36,422 nucleotides of DNA from Nitrosomonas nitrosa (GTDB taxonomy: Bacteria; Pseudomonadota; Gammaproteobacteria; Burkholderiales; Nitrosomonadaceae): positions 1 to 36,422 of the forward strand of contig NZ_QAOO01000030.1 of assembly GCF_003051105.1 (NCBI RefSeq), written 5' to 3'. The position numbers and the translations under genes are program-made. This document shows positions 17,547 through 25,905 of this stretch, piece by piece. The notes beneath the pieces are model-generated. The model worked only from the letters and a program-made list of their open reading frames with translations, had not been told where the DNA came from and ran no database searches. The stretch's first letter is position 1; the number at the start of each line of letters is the position of its first letter.

Positions 17547-18118
17547 ACCGCATCAAGCGGTTTGAGGATTGCGAACCGGTTGTGCATGCATTACAGGCCA
17601 GGTTAGGTAAACACTATTCCGGTGATGAACCGATTCCGTTTTCAACCATTCTCGATATCTGCGGCTTGGCGTATGCCATATTGTGCTGCAGAGCAGAGCC
17701 GCAGCATTATAAGGTGTGGTACTACTATGCCGTCGATTGTCTCAATACCGTCAGGCATCTGATGGGTAGCCGCAGTTACGATGTCTTGGATGCCGCACGT
17801 TGCGATTATCTGGGTCTAGCGACCAAGCTACCTAAAGGTAACCTGAAAAACCGTGCATTCGGTGCTGCACATAGCGCTTACTTAACTGCCTTATGCAAAC
17901 GTATGGGTCAGGTTTCTGATGATGAACTCAACAAAGCCTGTGCTCAAGAATTAGTTGCAGTTGGCGTACTGGCATTGACACAAAATAAAATCGATGTCGC
18001 TGTTGAAGCGGTCATTGAAGTGGCCGAACCCGAGAAACTGAAAGCAATAATCAAGCATTTCCGGCGTGTTGTTGATGCCGGATGGGTGCCCCTCATTCTG
18101 CAAAATGATGCGGACTGA
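17525..18118 (+). CDS. Hypothetical helical protein (197 aa), possibly phage/element derived
   Basis: An AGGAG site precedes the ATG inside the end of the 80-aa gene. The product is helical, beginning with RFEDCEPVVHALQARLGKHY and continuing IPFSTILDICGLAYAIL, a pattern I associate with unnamed phage and prophage proteins of Proteobacteria; that is a memory-based hint only. It has seven cysteines scattered through the first two-thirds but no regular metal-site spacing. It lies 128 bp upstream of metK on the same strand, so a shared transcript is plausible. Confidence 0.55.
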   Translation: MQITTTLNRIKRFEDCEPVVHALQARLGKHYSGDEPIPFSTILDICGLAYAILCCRAEPQHYKVWYYYAVDCLNTVRHLMGSRSYDVLDAARCDYLGLATKLPKGNLKNRAFGAAHSAYLTALCKRMGQVSDDELNKACAQELVAVGVLALTQNKIDVAVEAVIEVAEPEKLKAIIKHFRRVVDAGWVPLILQNDAD

Positions 18119-18246
18119 AGAAACGGTACTCCGAATAGTCACATAATCGACTTAGATGATGATTGGCCCTCACTACGGGCTGGGTGGATTTGATCCGGAT
18201 TGCGTTACCCGTCATATCGGCAAAAACCGCTAAACAGGAGAGATAA

Positions 18247-19428
18247 ATGTATACACTACAGTCAACACTAGGTAGAAATTTTTTATTTACATCGGAATCG
18301 GTATCCGAAGGCCATCCAGATAAAATGGCCGATCAAATTTCCGATCGTATCCTCGATGCCTTTTTAACTCTCGATTCGAAAGCCAGAGTTGCCAGTGAAA
18401 CTGTACTGGCCGACCAGTTCGTGCTGGTAGCCGGTGAATACAAGACGGCTGACCCATCGGTATTCCAGGCTGTGCAAAATGAGGCTGAACGTATCGTGCG
18501 GCAAACCTTGCGCGATATCGGCTACACCTGCAGGGATGACGGTATCGATCCCGTCCGGTGCACCGTCAAAATCGCATTTAATAACCAGTCAGCACATATC
18601 AGCCAAGGTGTCGACCAGGCTGACGGTACAATTGGCGCCGGTGATCAAGGGATCATGTTCGGCTATGCCTGTAACGAGACACCAGAACACATACCGTTGG
18701 CGATTAGTCTTGCCCATCAGCTGGTACGCAGGCAATCTGCATTGCGTAAAACCGGCGCATTATCCTGGCTGCGCCCGGATGCCAAAAGTCAGGTCAGTGT
18801 GCGTTATGTCGATGGTGAACCGGTAGCCGTGGAAAATGTAGTGCTGTCCACACAGCATGACCCGGCTATTAGTACCGAAGAATTGCGCAAAGCCGCGCGG
18901 GAACAGATCGTTGATACAGTCATTCCAACGGCATTGCGTAACGATCAATTCAAAGTATTGATCAACCCAACCGGGCGTTTCGAAGTCGGTGGCCCAAACG
19001 GTGATACCGGATTGACCGGCAGAAAAATAATCGTGGATACCTATGGCGGCAGCTGTCCGCATGGCGGTGGCGCATTCTCAGGCAAAGACCCGAGCAAGGT
19101 TGATCGATCAGCCGCCTATATGGCGCGCTATATCGCCAAAAATATCGTAGCGTCAGGGCTTGCTGAGAAATGTCTGGTGCAGCTTGCTTATGCAATTGGT
19201 GTTGCGCAACCGGTATCGGTAATGATCGATACCTACGGTACCGGCAAACAAGCCGATGAAGCGCTGGAATCGCTGATACGCAACAAATTTGATCTCACAC
19301 CCAAAGGCATCATCGCAACGTTAAACCTGGAACGGCCTATCTATGCTCCAACTGCAGCGTATGGTCATTTCGGGCGCACCGATATCGAGCTGCCCTGGGA
19401 AGCTGTTATCGAGGGCGGTCTGGTATGA
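18247..19428 (+). CDS. metK: S-adenosylmethionine synthetase
   Basis: MetK makes S-adenosylmethionine from methionine and ATP in the cytoplasm. The 393-residue product has all signature blocks: GHPDK at residues 22-26, [11 protein letters not shown] at 130-140 and the glycine-rich GGGAFSGKD at 273-281. Length is normal and no frame damage is visible, so it should be active. AGGAGAG precedes the ATG. In related bacteria metK normally sits in core sequence near ahcY or methionine genes; here it lies within the proposed island behind two unknown genes, so it may be an additional or displaced copy. A hairpin follows at 19,515. Confidence 0.95.
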   Translation: MYTLQSTLGRNFLFTSESVSEGHPDKMADQISDRILDAFLTLDSKARVASETVLADQFVLVAGEYKTADPSVFQAVQNEAERIVRQTLRDIGYTCRDDGIDPVRCTVKIAFNNQSAHISQGVDQADGTIGAGDQGIMFGYACNETPEHIPLAISLAHQLVRRQSALRKTGALSWLRPDAKSQVSVRYVDGEPVAVENVVLSTQHDPAISTEELRKAAREQIVDTVIPTALRNDQFKVLINPTGRFEVGGPNGDTGLTGRKIIVDTYGGSCPHGGGAFSGKDPSKVDRSAAYMARYIAKNIVASGLAEKCLVQLAYAIGVAQPVSVMIDTYGTGKQADEALESLIRNKFDLTPKGIIATLNLERPIYAPTAAYGHFGRTDIELPWEAVIEGGLV

Positions 19429-19502
19429 GCAAAAAATATCCGATTTTCAACCATAAAGCCAAAGGCGTTGTCGGCATGTATGTCGACGAAAAAATTGACT
19501 AA
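19425..19502 (+). CDS. Possible 25-residue peptide overlapping metK stop
   Basis: An ATG overlapping the metK stop (ATGA) opens a 25-codon frame ([19 protein letters not shown] within it). There is a GAGGG-like site inside the metK end. It could be a coupled small protein or the truncated start of a lost gene. No family recognised, and the evidence for translation is weak. Confidence 0.25.
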   Translation: MSKKYPIFNHKAKGVVGMYVDEKID

Positions 19503-19514
19503 GATCATTCTATT

Positions 19515-19552
19515 GCCTGCATACGGTTTACAAGCCTGATGCAGGCCTGTTT
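19515..19552 (+). terminator. Hairpin downstream of metK
   Basis: GCCTGCAT (19,515-19,522) and ATGCAGGC (19,539-19,546) pair perfectly over eight bases, with a 16-base loop and a poor T-run after. It is placed where a metK terminator is expected, but the T-tract is weak. Confidence 0.4.
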
Positions 19553-19624
19553 GTGGTATCAGCAGGTTACGCTGCATCAAAGTGAAATTTTTTAGCCAAT
19601 CCTAGAAAGTTGACCTGGTAAATA

Positions 19625-19670
19625 AATCCAGAAAATTAAAGTTACTAAGCAATCACATCGTTATTAGCAA
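19625..19670 (+). repeat. Conserved upstream block, copy 2
   Basis: This stretch matches 15,147-15,192 almost base for base over the AATCCAGAAAATTAAAG and TTACTAAGCAAT words. It lies about 120-165 bp before the truncated adhesin-like gene, the same relative place as the other copy. Confidence 0.65.
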
Positions 19671-19789
19671 TTAGATTACCAATATTGCAATCAATAAATT
19701 ATCTTAATAAAAATATTATTATTCAATAAGTTATATTATATTGATTGCAAGATTTTTAGACCAAATACTAGATAACGAGAAAATTGATT

Positions 19790-20110
19790 GTGACACATCA
19801 CTTGATTAAAAAACTGCTGTTTACACTATTTGTTGTTTTCATAAGTAACAATAGCGCAGTAGCTGAATGGAATTATGTAGGAGAGACAGAAGTGTCAACT
19901 GTGTTTATAGATTCCGCTACCATCAGTAAAAAAGGAAACATGTCAAAAATGTGGGTTATGTTTGACTATAAACGCGAACAGGGGTCTCCAGAATTTAAAT
20001 TTTTATCCAGAAGAGACCAGTTTGAATTCGATTGTGATGAAAAATTAGTTAGAACTCTTTTTGTTTCTGTTCATAGTGGAAAAAGTAGCCTTTTTTATCG
20101 GAAACCGTAA
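19790..20110 (+). pseudogene. Truncated surface-adhesin-E-like gene
   Basis: The frame begins with GTG after GAGAAA, as in its paralogues, and encodes a signal peptide (KKLLFTLFVVFISNN, cleavage near AVAEW). It then has most of one adhesin-E-like domain: the DSATISKKGNMSKMW strand and the FDCDEKLVRTLFVSVHSGK segment. After SGK, where paralogues continue with a GGGE-type loop and a second cysteine, the frame reads into nine unrelated codons and stops. It therefore lacks the disulfide partner and any second domain. The break near 20,085 is probably a deletion or recombination point. It may still be secreted, but folding is doubtful. Confidence 0.75.
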
Positions 20111-20163
20111 AAAAGATAAGCAACTCTAATTTATATCTTATTGTGCAAGAATTTCTAGCGTTG

Positions 20164-20191
20164 TTTACAGTATTCTGGAGAATACTGTAAA
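20164..20191. repeat. Perfect 12-bp inverted repeat, 4-base loop
   Basis: TTTACAGTATTC (20,164-20,175), TGGA, GAATACTGTAAA (20,180-20,191). It lies between the converging truncated adhesin gene and the 20,252 gene. No T-run follows on either strand, so it is either an unusual terminator or a protein-binding palindrome. Confidence 0.6.
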
Positions 20192-20251
20192 TGAACATGC
20201 ACAAACATATAAGACTTACTCCACGTTGTTTTGGAAGATTCAAATGATAAA

Positions 20252-20980
20252 TTAAGCAGTTTGAGTTGCATATTGACCCACAAAGGCAGATCTTCTCTTT
20301 TTCACAAGCGCTGGTACATATTGATTTTTTTCAAGCTGCCCATTCTTAAATCCAAGGCGCTCATAAACACTTCCACCTATTCCTGGATCTAAATTTCCAT
20401 CTTTTCTCTTGCTATTGTCCATTGCATAAAACCAAAATTGAAAACGTGAGGCAATGGAAAAAGAAAATTCTTTTTCCAAATTTTTATCTGCTCCTTCCAA
20501 AATAACAGGAGCCACTATCATTATTTTTTGGGGATTGGATTCATTAATGAGATTTGTAAGATTAGTTTTGATAACGCAGCCACCAGAAATGACTGATTTT
20601 ACTACTATCAGGTATTGAAGCGTTGATTTGAAAGGTTCTCTGTATTTTTTTAAGATAGGTGCGATATGTGCCTCTTTTACATCAAAAGGGTCAACTCTCT
20701 CATTCCAAAAGCAAGCAAATCGTACAGCCGTAAAACATTTCGCTTCTTCTATCACATCAATGAGTCCTTTCGCAAGAAAATCAGCATCTTCTACAGTACA
20801 AGCTATGCAAATTTCTGCATCTGGATTGCAAGGCTTCAGAGTAGCTACTATCTTTTCTGCAAGATCACGCCCTAAAGAATACATCGTTTTTTGATAACTT
20901 TCGTTCGAAGTGCTAGCATCTGTTAAAGTATTTAGCAGATTACGAACATATTCTGTAGCATAATCAGTATATTTTCTCAT
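20252..20980 (-). CDS. Phosphoribosyltransferase-fold-like protein of a two-gene module
   Basis: The 242-residue product has a Rossmann-like pattern: ICIACTVEDADFLAKGL (about 57-73), a long helix, then LIVVKSVISGGCVIKT (124-139), which lines up with the PRPP loop of phosphoribosyltransferases (hydrophobic strand, small residues, glycines, threonine), then IMIVAPVIL (153-161). The usual acidic pair before the loop is replaced by K-S, so it may bind a nucleotide without classic catalysis. A conserved-looking LDPGIGGSVYERLGF ends the core. The ATG overlaps the upstream nuclease-like stop (ATGA) and has AGAGG, so the two are strictly coupled. The fold is inferred, not proven. Confidence 0.55.
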   Translation of the reverse strand: MRKYTDYATEYVRNLLNTLTDASTSNESYQKTMYSLGRDLAEKIVATLKPCNPDAEICIACTVEDADFLAKGLIDVIEEAKCFTAVRFACFWNERVDPFDVKEAHIAPILKKYREPFKSTLQYLIVVKSVISGGCVIKTNLTNLINESNPQKIMIVAPVILEGADKNLEKEFSFSIASRFQFWFYAMDNSKRKDGNLDPGIGGSVYERLGFKNGQLEKNQYVPALVKKRRSAFVGQYATQTA

Positions 20981-21927
20981 AATAGCCACACCTCTAAATC
21001 ATCGAATGTTGTGGGTTGTTTTTGCTCTATCGTATCCTGAAATTTAATGAATCTTTGATCGCAGCAGTCATAAGGAAGGCGACCAAACTGCAACTCATAG
21101 TAATTCCAACTTAAAAACCCCCTTACTATAGTGTAATTAAATCCAGCTATACTGTTAAGTATTTTTTGCGTTAAAGGTCTAATTTCTGGAATGGGACCCC
21201 ACTGTCTAATCAATGTGGGGTAAATATTTCTAGTCCTCAGAATTAGCTCTTTTAGAGAGATACAATTTTTGGTACCACTGCTAACCCATGCAGCCAATAT
21301 TAAATTGGCTACACCTTCTAATAATTCTCGACTGGGATTTTCGTCTGGACAAAGCTGTGATATTGCATTCTGAAAATCTAGATCTGCATCTAGAAAAGAT
21401 GCTAAATTTTCATAATCAATAAACAAAACAACATCACAGAACCCATTTAATATTTCTGGCTTTTTTGTCAACATCGTTTGATGAAGATCATGATTGGAAA
21501 CTATTAAAATAATTTTTGAACACGTGATCCCTTGTTTCTTATTTAATTCATGTTGATCTTCAAAATCTTTAAATAGTGGATGTCTTCCCCCATCCCAACT
21601 TAATTTCTCTGAGCTTTTTAACTGATAATTCTCACGACTTTTTTTCTCGGGAATTTCGATAATTAAATCATCAACAAAACAAGGAATTTGGTTGGATACG
21701 TATACTTCTAAATTATTTTCAAATACTTGTGGAACTAGGGTTGCAATTCTAGAAATAGCAAAAAATATTTCATAACTATTTCCTTTTTCATTGCTGCGTC
21801 CACCAATATTTTTATGTCTCACGTAATCAGCTTTTGAAGCACCAAAATTTGCGCGTATAAAGTCTATCTGATTATCAATTCCTTGATTTTTACTAAATGC
21901 ACGTTCTTGTTCGTGAGTATTAATCAA
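20977..21927 (-). CDS. Cap4/DUF4297-like putative nuclease
   Basis: The 316-residue product begins with a block typical of DUF4297/Cap4-like endonuclease domains: KGNSYEIFF (49-57), then DDLIIEI (86-92) and YQLKSS (101-106). This gives an active site of the E...D...(Q/E)xK form with Q102-x-K104. A second strand-rich part (SKIILIVSNHD) and a helical C-terminal half without a recognised domain follow. A TTG start at 21,925-21,927 is supported by AAGGAG seven bases before it. It is the first gene of a two-gene minus-strand operon ending at 20,252. Proteins of this kind act as DNA-degrading effectors in several defence systems; here the sensor would be the partner or the C-terminal half. Confidence 0.6.
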   Translation of the reverse strand: MINTHEQERAFSKNQGIDNQIDFIRANFGASKADYVRHKNIGGRSNEKGNSYEIFFAISRIATLVPQVFENNLEVYVSNQIPCFVDDLIIEIPEKKSRENYQLKSSEKLSWDGGRHPLFKDFEDQHELNKKQGITCSKIILIVSNHDLHQTMLTKKPEILNGFCDVVLFIDYENLASFLDADLDFQNAISQLCPDENPSRELLEGVANLILAAWVSSGTKNCISLKELILRTRNIYPTLIRQWGPIPEIRPLTQKILNSIAGFNYTIVRGFLSWNYYELQFGRLPYDCCDQRFIKFQDTIEQKQPTTFDDLEVWLL

Positions 21928-22247
21928 AAGTCTACTCCTTACATTTATTCAAGTTTCTTGATTGTTTCTAGCTCAATTGACCGAATTAACTCATTCTTTT
22001 ACTGTGTTAGAAGTGCGAGGAATCTTTTGATCTCGGGCTATGATGGTTTCTGTTATGGCTACACTATCTGAAGAATTACGATCAAGTCAGAGGTAAAAAC
22101 GAATTCGCTTTATTGTTGTGCTCAACTTCAATTTATTTTCATGAGTGTTCTCGATTAAAATCAGTTCTCTTTTTGAGCTGTGTGACCCCCGCGTGACCCT
22201 AAAGAAATTGAAGGGATTTAGTATTTCTACTAATCCCTTGATTTAAT
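21928..22247. other. Intergenic region between nuclease operon and tRNA-Arg
   Basis: It contains the leader of the minus-strand nuclease operon and, near the tRNA, the GTGACCC pair at 22,182-22,199. No gene is supported, and in particular no integrase gene or fragment that I can recognise, although this is where one would be expected. Confidence 0.45.
22182..22199. repeat. GTGACCC direct repeat, 11-bp period, beside tRNA-Arg
   Basis: GTGACCC lies at 22,182-22,188 and 22,193-22,199 with CCGC between. The spacing equals that of the TGTACCG pair next to the tRNA relic at 6016. It is probably one integrase-arm or attachment region. Confidence 0.4.
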
Positions 22248-22323
22248 TGGCGCCCTAGAGACGAATCGAACGTCCGACCTACCCCTTAGGAGGGGGTCGC
22301 TCTATCCACTGAGCTACCAGGGC
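22248..22323 (-). tRNA. tRNA-Arg (anticodon CCT)
   Basis: Read on the minus strand, the sequence folds into a full cloverleaf. The acceptor GCCCTGG pairs with CTAGGGC (one G-U), the D stem is GCTC/GAGC, the anticodon stem is ACCCC/GGGGT with loop CTCCTAA (anticodon CCT), and the T arm is GGACG/CGTCT with loop TTCGATT. The discriminator is G and an encoded CCA lies at 22,250-22,248. It reads AGG codons. Its 3' half is copied at 5,880-5,920, marking it as the likely integration site of the island to its left. Confidence 0.95.
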
Positions 22324-22358
22324 GAAATTCAATTAATATTTTACGCTATTATGCGGGG

Positions 22359-23615
22359 ATGGAAAAACAGAAACCGTCCACTAATCACGATGCTCCGCAT
22401 CGCAAAAAATTGCCTCAAGCTGTAGTGGTGCTTGGGCTAGTCAGTTTTTTCAATGATTTCGCTTCCGATATCGTTATTCCGCTCATCCCCATTTTGCTGG
22501 CATCTGTCCTTGCCGCGGGGCCCATGGCACTCGGCTTGATCGAGGGCATTGCCGATGCATTGGCGAGTTTCTTGAAGCTGTGGTCAGGACGGCATTCTGA
22601 TGTGATGGGGGGACGCCGCAAAAAACTGACGGTGGTGGGATATACGCTGTCCAACATCGCGCGTCCTTTACTGGGGCTCGCTGCTTCCTGGCCAGTGGTT
22701 TTGCTGCTACGCAGCATTGATCGTGTCGGCAAAGGGTTGCGTAGTGCACCACGTGATGCGTTGGTTGCCGATGCGACCCCTTCACATATGCGTGGCTACG
22801 CATTTGGCTTTCATCGGGCGCTGGATAATGGGGGCGCTGTAGCGGGAAGCCTCACGGCTGCGGCAGTGCTTGCCTGGTCAGGGTTGGATCTGATCGAAGT
22901 GATTTTATGGTCCGCGCTGCCCGGCTTTGTTGCAGTGCTATTGTTAAGCGTGGCGATCAAAGAAAAGGAAACACACGCCACAACGATGATGGGGCATACC
23001 CTATCCGAGGCCCGCCCTCCGTTACCACCCTTACGCTGGTCGTTATTATCCTTGCCAACAAGGCGTTATCTGCTGGTGCTCACCCTTTTTACCTTTGCAC
23101 GCGCTTCCGAAACATTCATCCTCCTGCTGGGATATCACCTGGGGGTAGGCGTGGTAGAGCTATTGCTGGTCTGGTCTGCGATCAATCTGGCCAAGGCGAT
23201 CACGTCGACCGCTGGCGGGCAATTGGCGGATCGCTACGGACGTGGCAGCTTGTTGCTGGTTGGCTGGCTTGCCTTTGCCGTATCGTTCATGTCGCTTGGC
23301 TTGGTCACCGACAATACGGGATTATGGTTGGTCAGCATTTTTTATGGCTTGTTCATAGGCATGAGCGAGGGAGCAGAGCGCGCATTGATTACGGATTATG
23401 CCCATCCAGCCGAGCGTGGTACTGCCTTTGGTTGGTACCATCTGGCGCTTGGGCTCGCGGCCATTCCTGCTGGCGTCTTGTTCGGTTCTCTCTGGCAGTT
23501 TCATAGCGCATCGCTGGCGTTCTTTTTTGCAGGAGGGGTTGCAGCCTTCGCGGCACTCTTGTTGCGGCTGTGGGCATGGCCAGCCAATGATACGATGAAT
23601 TCGAAATCGAATTAA
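22359..23615 (+). CDS. MFS transporter
   Basis: The 418-residue product has about twelve hydrophobic helices and a typical MFS loop between helices 2 and 3 (GRHSDVMGGRRKK, near residue 76), plus R-x-x-D-R-x-G-K-G (RSIDRVGKG) after helix 4. It resembles the group of transporters annotated as drug or small-molecule exporters with the SFFNDFASD opening (about 29-37); the substrate cannot be told. It starts 35 bp from the divergent tRNA gene and its 3' end overlaps the convergent smr gene by four bases. Confidence 0.85.
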   Translation: MEKQKPSTNHDAPHRKKLPQAVVVLGLVSFFNDFASDIVIPLIPILLASVLAAGPMALGLIEGIADALASFLKLWSGRHSDVMGGRRKKLTVVGYTLSNIARPLLGLAASWPVVLLLRSIDRVGKGLRSAPRDALVADATPSHMRGYAFGFHRALDNGGAVAGSLTAAAVLAWSGLDLIEVILWSALPGFVAVLLLSVAIKEKETHATTMMGHTLSEARPPLPPLRWSLLSLPTRRYLLVLTLFTFARASETFILLLGYHLGVGVVELLLVWSAINLAKAITSTAGGQLADRYGRGSLLLVGWLAFAVSFMSLGLVTDNTGLWLVSIFYGLFIGMSEGAERALITDYAHPAERGTAFGWYHLALGLAAIPAGVLFGSLWQFHSASLAFFFAGGVAAFAALLLRLWAWPANDTMNSKSN

Positions 23616-24175
23616 GCAGAGGCTTTAAGCAGCACCAGCACCGCCCCGCTCCCGCCTTGCTCGGGATTGGCCTGACAAAAGGCCAGCACATCATCGCGTT
23701 GCGCGAGCCAGCTCCCTATGCGCGATTTCAGTACGGGTTCCTGATTTTTCGAACTCAGCCCCCTACCGTGAATGATACAAACGCACCGTACTTTGTATTT
23801 GCCGCATTCATCGAGAAAAGCCACTAATGCATAGCGCGCCTGATCCCGCGTCATGCCATGCAAATCCAGTTCGGCTTGAATTTTCCAATGACCGCGCCGT
23901 AATTTACGCAGCGTCTGGCGAGGTATTCCTGGGCGCAGGTAAGACCATTCGCTCCCTTCCTGGATTTCAAGCGAAATATGATCTGACAGCGTATCCTGCG
24001 TGATCGGTGTTTCTACGATGGGACGGGGAATCGGTTTAGGAGCACGACGCCGATGCGTCACCCGGCCGGATGAAGGAAGCGGGATTACATCCCGCATTGC
24101 TTCACGGAATAGAGCCGAGTCTTCGTCGCTATTTTCCGTATCGGATGAAGGTGTTTTCTTTTTATCTCCCGCCAC
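23612..24175 (-). CDS. Smr-domain protein
   Basis: The 187-residue product has an acidic and basic unstructured start and a C-terminal Smr domain with its two signatures, LDLHG at 103-107 and HGRG at 136-139. Stand-alone Smr proteins of this form (SmrA/SmrB-like) are nucleases; SmrB cleaves mRNA at collided ribosomes, while others nick DNA, so the exact substrate is not decided by sequence. It begins 11 bases after the trxB stop on the same strand, so the two probably form an operon. Confidence 0.9.
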   Translation of the reverse strand: MAGDKKKTPSSDTENSDEDSALFREAMRDVIPLPSSGRVTHRRRAPKPIPRPIVETPITQDTLSDHISLEIQEGSEWSYLRPGIPRQTLRKLRRGHWKIQAELDLHGMTRDQARYALVAFLDECGKYKVRCVCIIHGRGLSSKNQEPVLKSRIGSWLAQRDDVLAFCQANPEQGGSGAVLVLLKASA

Positions 24176-24186
24176 AGAACATCCGG

Positions 24187-25146
<960 letters not shown>

Positions 25147-25163
25147 TCAATAAAATAAGTAAT

Positions 25164-25826
25164 TTAAGTTTTTTTTCTAATAACAATCGCGTACTCGTAG
25201 ATATCCAGCCCTTCTGTTTCCGATTGGCCTCTTTTTCTGGCAATCATCAATAAGCGTTCTGCAGGTTTTTTTTCATTGAGTAAAAGATCGGTTTCATTGA
25301 GTGCTTCATCGGGGAAATACATTTGTGTCGTCAAATTTGCATAGCCCTTATTAAATACCTTGAAGTGAATGTGGGGTGGCCGCATCCAGCTCCTTGAAGC
25401 CGGATACGCACCCGGCATGACCGTTTTGAAACGAAATTCACCGTGTTCATCTGCGGCGACAATCGCCCAGCCTTGAAAATTGGCATCCAGTGGCGCTGGA
25501 TTAGGGTCACGAGGATGGCGATAGCGCCCCTTTGCATTCGCCTGCCAGATTTCTACGGTTGCATGCGGCACCGGCTGACCTTGGATATCCAGCACGCTCC
25601 CTCTGACAATGATGTGTTTGCCTTCAGCCACGCTATTGCGGCCTTTGACGCGCGTCAAATCATAATCCTTATCGTCTTGGGGCGTCACCGGGTAAAATGG
25701 CCCTTCCACCTCGGGCGGTGTTGGCATAAGTGCTTTAGCCAGACTTCCTTTTGCAGTGAATGCCCCGACGATACCTCCCGCCATACTCCACTTAAGCAGC
25801 TTTCTCCTGGATAGATTTTTCATCAT
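25164..25826 (-). CDS. Tat-exported intradiol ring-cleavage dioxygenase-like protein
   Basis: The 220-residue product starts with a twin-arginine signal (LSRRKLLKW, hydrophobic run to about residue 30), so it should be folded with iron and exported. The protocatechuate/catechol dioxygenase fold carries the four expected iron ligands: Y102 (GRYRHP), Y141 (GAYPAS), H152 and H154 (PPHIHF). The substrate is unknown; its partners for aromatic breakdown are absent here. AGGAG supports the start, with the second ATG (25,823) having better spacing. It precedes trxB on the same strand, but the functions do not obviously belong together. Confidence 0.9.
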   Translation of the reverse strand: MMKNLSRRKLLKWSMAGGIVGAFTAKGSLAKALMPTPPEVEGPFYPVTPQDDKDYDLTRVKGRNSVAEGKHIIVRGSVLDIQGQPVPHATVEIWQANAKGRYRHPRDPNPAPLDANFQGWAIVAADEHGEFRFKTVMPGAYPASRSWMRPPHIHFKVFNKGYANLTTQMYFPDEALNETDLLLNEKKPAERLLMIARKRGQSETEGLDIYEYAIVIRKKT

Positions 25827-25905
25827 TTTCTCCTCATGCCAAACAAATTCATATTAAAAAGAAAACGGCTAAAGCGTGTTTGAGCTGAGTAATTGAATAC
25901 CGTTC

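Noticed and set aside
22359..22400. Integrase start next to the tRNA on the right side
   Set aside because: The reading frame here is clearly an MFS transporter; no tyrosine-recombinase motifs are present on either side of the tRNA.
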